The position numbers were made by a program, and so were the translations under genes. The notes under the pieces are model-generated. The model did not search any database and had not been told where the DNA came from. It was given only the letters and a program-made list of their open reading frames with translations. DNA of 64,000 bases from positions 1,240,001 to 1,304,000 of the forward strand of contig NZ_JAEQBW010000001.1 of assembly GCF_016679925.1 (NCBI RefSeq), written 5' to 3'. Origin of the DNA: Marivirga aurantiaca. Its GTDB lineage: Bacteria > Bacteroidota > Bacteroidia > Cytophagales > Cyclobacteriaceae. Numbering within the stretch: position 1 is the stretch's first letter; each line of letters begins with the position of its first letter. Positions 63,337-64,000 of the stretch are shown piece by piece.

Positions 63337-64000
63337 TCAATGATATAACTTAGCAATACGTTTTAACCCTTTGGGATTTTTTATGATGAGATCCTGACCC
63401 TCTGAAGAGATAAGGCCTTCTGCTTTGAATTCAGTAAGCAAACGTATAGCCGTTTCTTTGGCGGTCCCGGCCAGTTTGGCCAAATTACTCCTGCTTAAGT
63501 TGATAATAGCAACTGATCCATTTCTGTATATAACTTCCAACTCTAACAGAAGTGAAGCTAAGCGACCTCTTACCGGCTCGTATGCCAATGAAACTAATCT
63601 TTCTTCTATTCTCTCCAGATCTGAACACAAAAGTTTGACGAAATGGGCCATTATTTCCGGATTTTTACTACATAGAAATTCAAAATCCCTGGCATCCATA
63701 TAAAAGATTTCTGCATCTTCAATGACTTCTGCGTAATCAGAGAATTTTTTCTTAAAAAGAAGTGCCTGGTGCCCCAGCACATCTCCCTCAGATAATATCT
63801 TAATAATTTGCTCTTTGGCATTAGAGCCATATCTACTAATTTTAAGCTTACCGGATTTGATGAAAAACAACCCTCTGGCTATTACTCCGGGATTAAATAG
63901 TATTTGGCCTTTCCTGAAAAATTTCTTTTCCACGTAATCATGCATTTCTGCAAAAGGCAAAACACTTTTTTCATTATTTATAAAAGAAGAAAAAGAAGTT
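63337..64000 (-). CDS. Crp/Fnr family transcription regulator (5' end beyond window)
   Basis: The frame is open to the right end of the window, so the true start is outside; internal starts (TTG 63960, ATG 63945) are less plausible. Visible: cyclic-nucleotide-binding-like barrel (FFRKGQILFNPGVIARGLFF, SEGDVLGHQALLFKKKFSDY) and a C-terminal helix-turn-helix (NLSRSNLAKLAGTAKETAIR). The full protein would be about 220 to 240 residues. Whether an FNR-type cysteine cluster lies at the N-terminus cannot be seen here. Next to a Usp gene, it may be a redox or oxygen-response regulator. Confidence 0.87.
   Translation of the reverse strand, partial: TSFSSFINNEKSVLPFAEMHDYVEKKFFRKGQILFNPGVIARGLFFIKSGKLKISRYGSNAKEQIIKILSEGDVLGHQALLFKKKFSDYAEVIEDAEIFYMDARDFEFLCSKNPEIMAHFVKLLCSDLERIEERLVSLAYEPVRGRLASLLLELEVIYRNGSVAIINLSRSNLAKLAGTAKETAIRLLTEFKAEGLISSEGQDLIIKNPKGLKRIAKLYH

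Overview
The window looks like chromosome of a free-living, probably marine Bacteroidota bacterium of the Cytophagales type (Marivirga/Roseivirga-like; a family-level guess). Reasons: AT-rich DNA, almost no Shine-Dalgarno sites, several start regions carrying the Bacteroidota -7 element TAnnTTTG, many SpII lipoproteins, three PD40-propeller/OmpA proteins, TonB receptors, an HmuY protein, an exosortase of the XrtF type and a secreted glycanase with a C-terminal type IX secretion (T9SS) sorting domain. No rRNA, tRNA, CRISPR array or intact insertion sequence was seen.

Layout. 0.1-5.3 kb: a small membrane protein with a broken small gene in front of it, a deoxyhypusine-synthase-like protein, an OmpA/PD40 protein with a TetR regulator behind it, and a universal stress protein. 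5.3-17 kb: alkyladenine DNA glycosylase, DUF2911 protein, a TPR/PD40/OmpA protein, a sodium:solute symporter preceded by an unlisted 44-residue one-TM partner, HflKC, an M28 peptidase, a nucleoside deaminase and a TonB receptor. 17-27 kb: FAD amine oxidase-like protein, lipoproteins, hydrolase, MarR regulator, large PIG-L protein, TPR protein, quinone-oxidoreductase-like MDR protein. 27.7-33.6 kb: a haem-uptake locus (LuxR-type regulator, TonB receptor, HmuY, DoxX, DUF6607) whose two transcription units share a 23-bp upstream motif. 33.7-38 kb: envelope proteins of unknown role, including a membrane-anchored HELGH protein. 38-43 kb: GH32 and modular GH16 glycoside hydrolases. 43-47 kb: M1 peptidase, an RHS-type remnant with a coupled small gene, and 3-hydroxyacyl-CoA dehydrogenase. 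47.8-52 kb: tightly overlapping XrtF exosortase operon with two NeuD/PglD-like acyltransferases, behind a double-OmpA protein. 52-56 kb: MscS channel coupled to a very large coiled-coil NTPase-like protein. 56-64 kb: ABC-F protein, metallo-beta-lactamase-fold protein, TruC, SUI1/YciH, DUF2062, universal stress protein, a small helical protein and a Crp/Fnr regulator cut by the window end.

How it fits together: most genes serve the envelope and outside world (nutrient capture, peptidoglycan-anchored outer-membrane proteins, haem piracy, polysaccharide breakdown, surface-glycan or surface-protein modification) or stress handling. Intergenic gaps at 47.2-47.8, 56.4 and 62.5 kb carry copies of one palindromic repeat family. 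The most promising leads are the duplicated haem-locus operator, the XrtF/acyltransferase operon, the MscS/NTPase pair with a lysine-less P-loop, the one-active-site ABC-F protein, and the 44-residue symporter partner.
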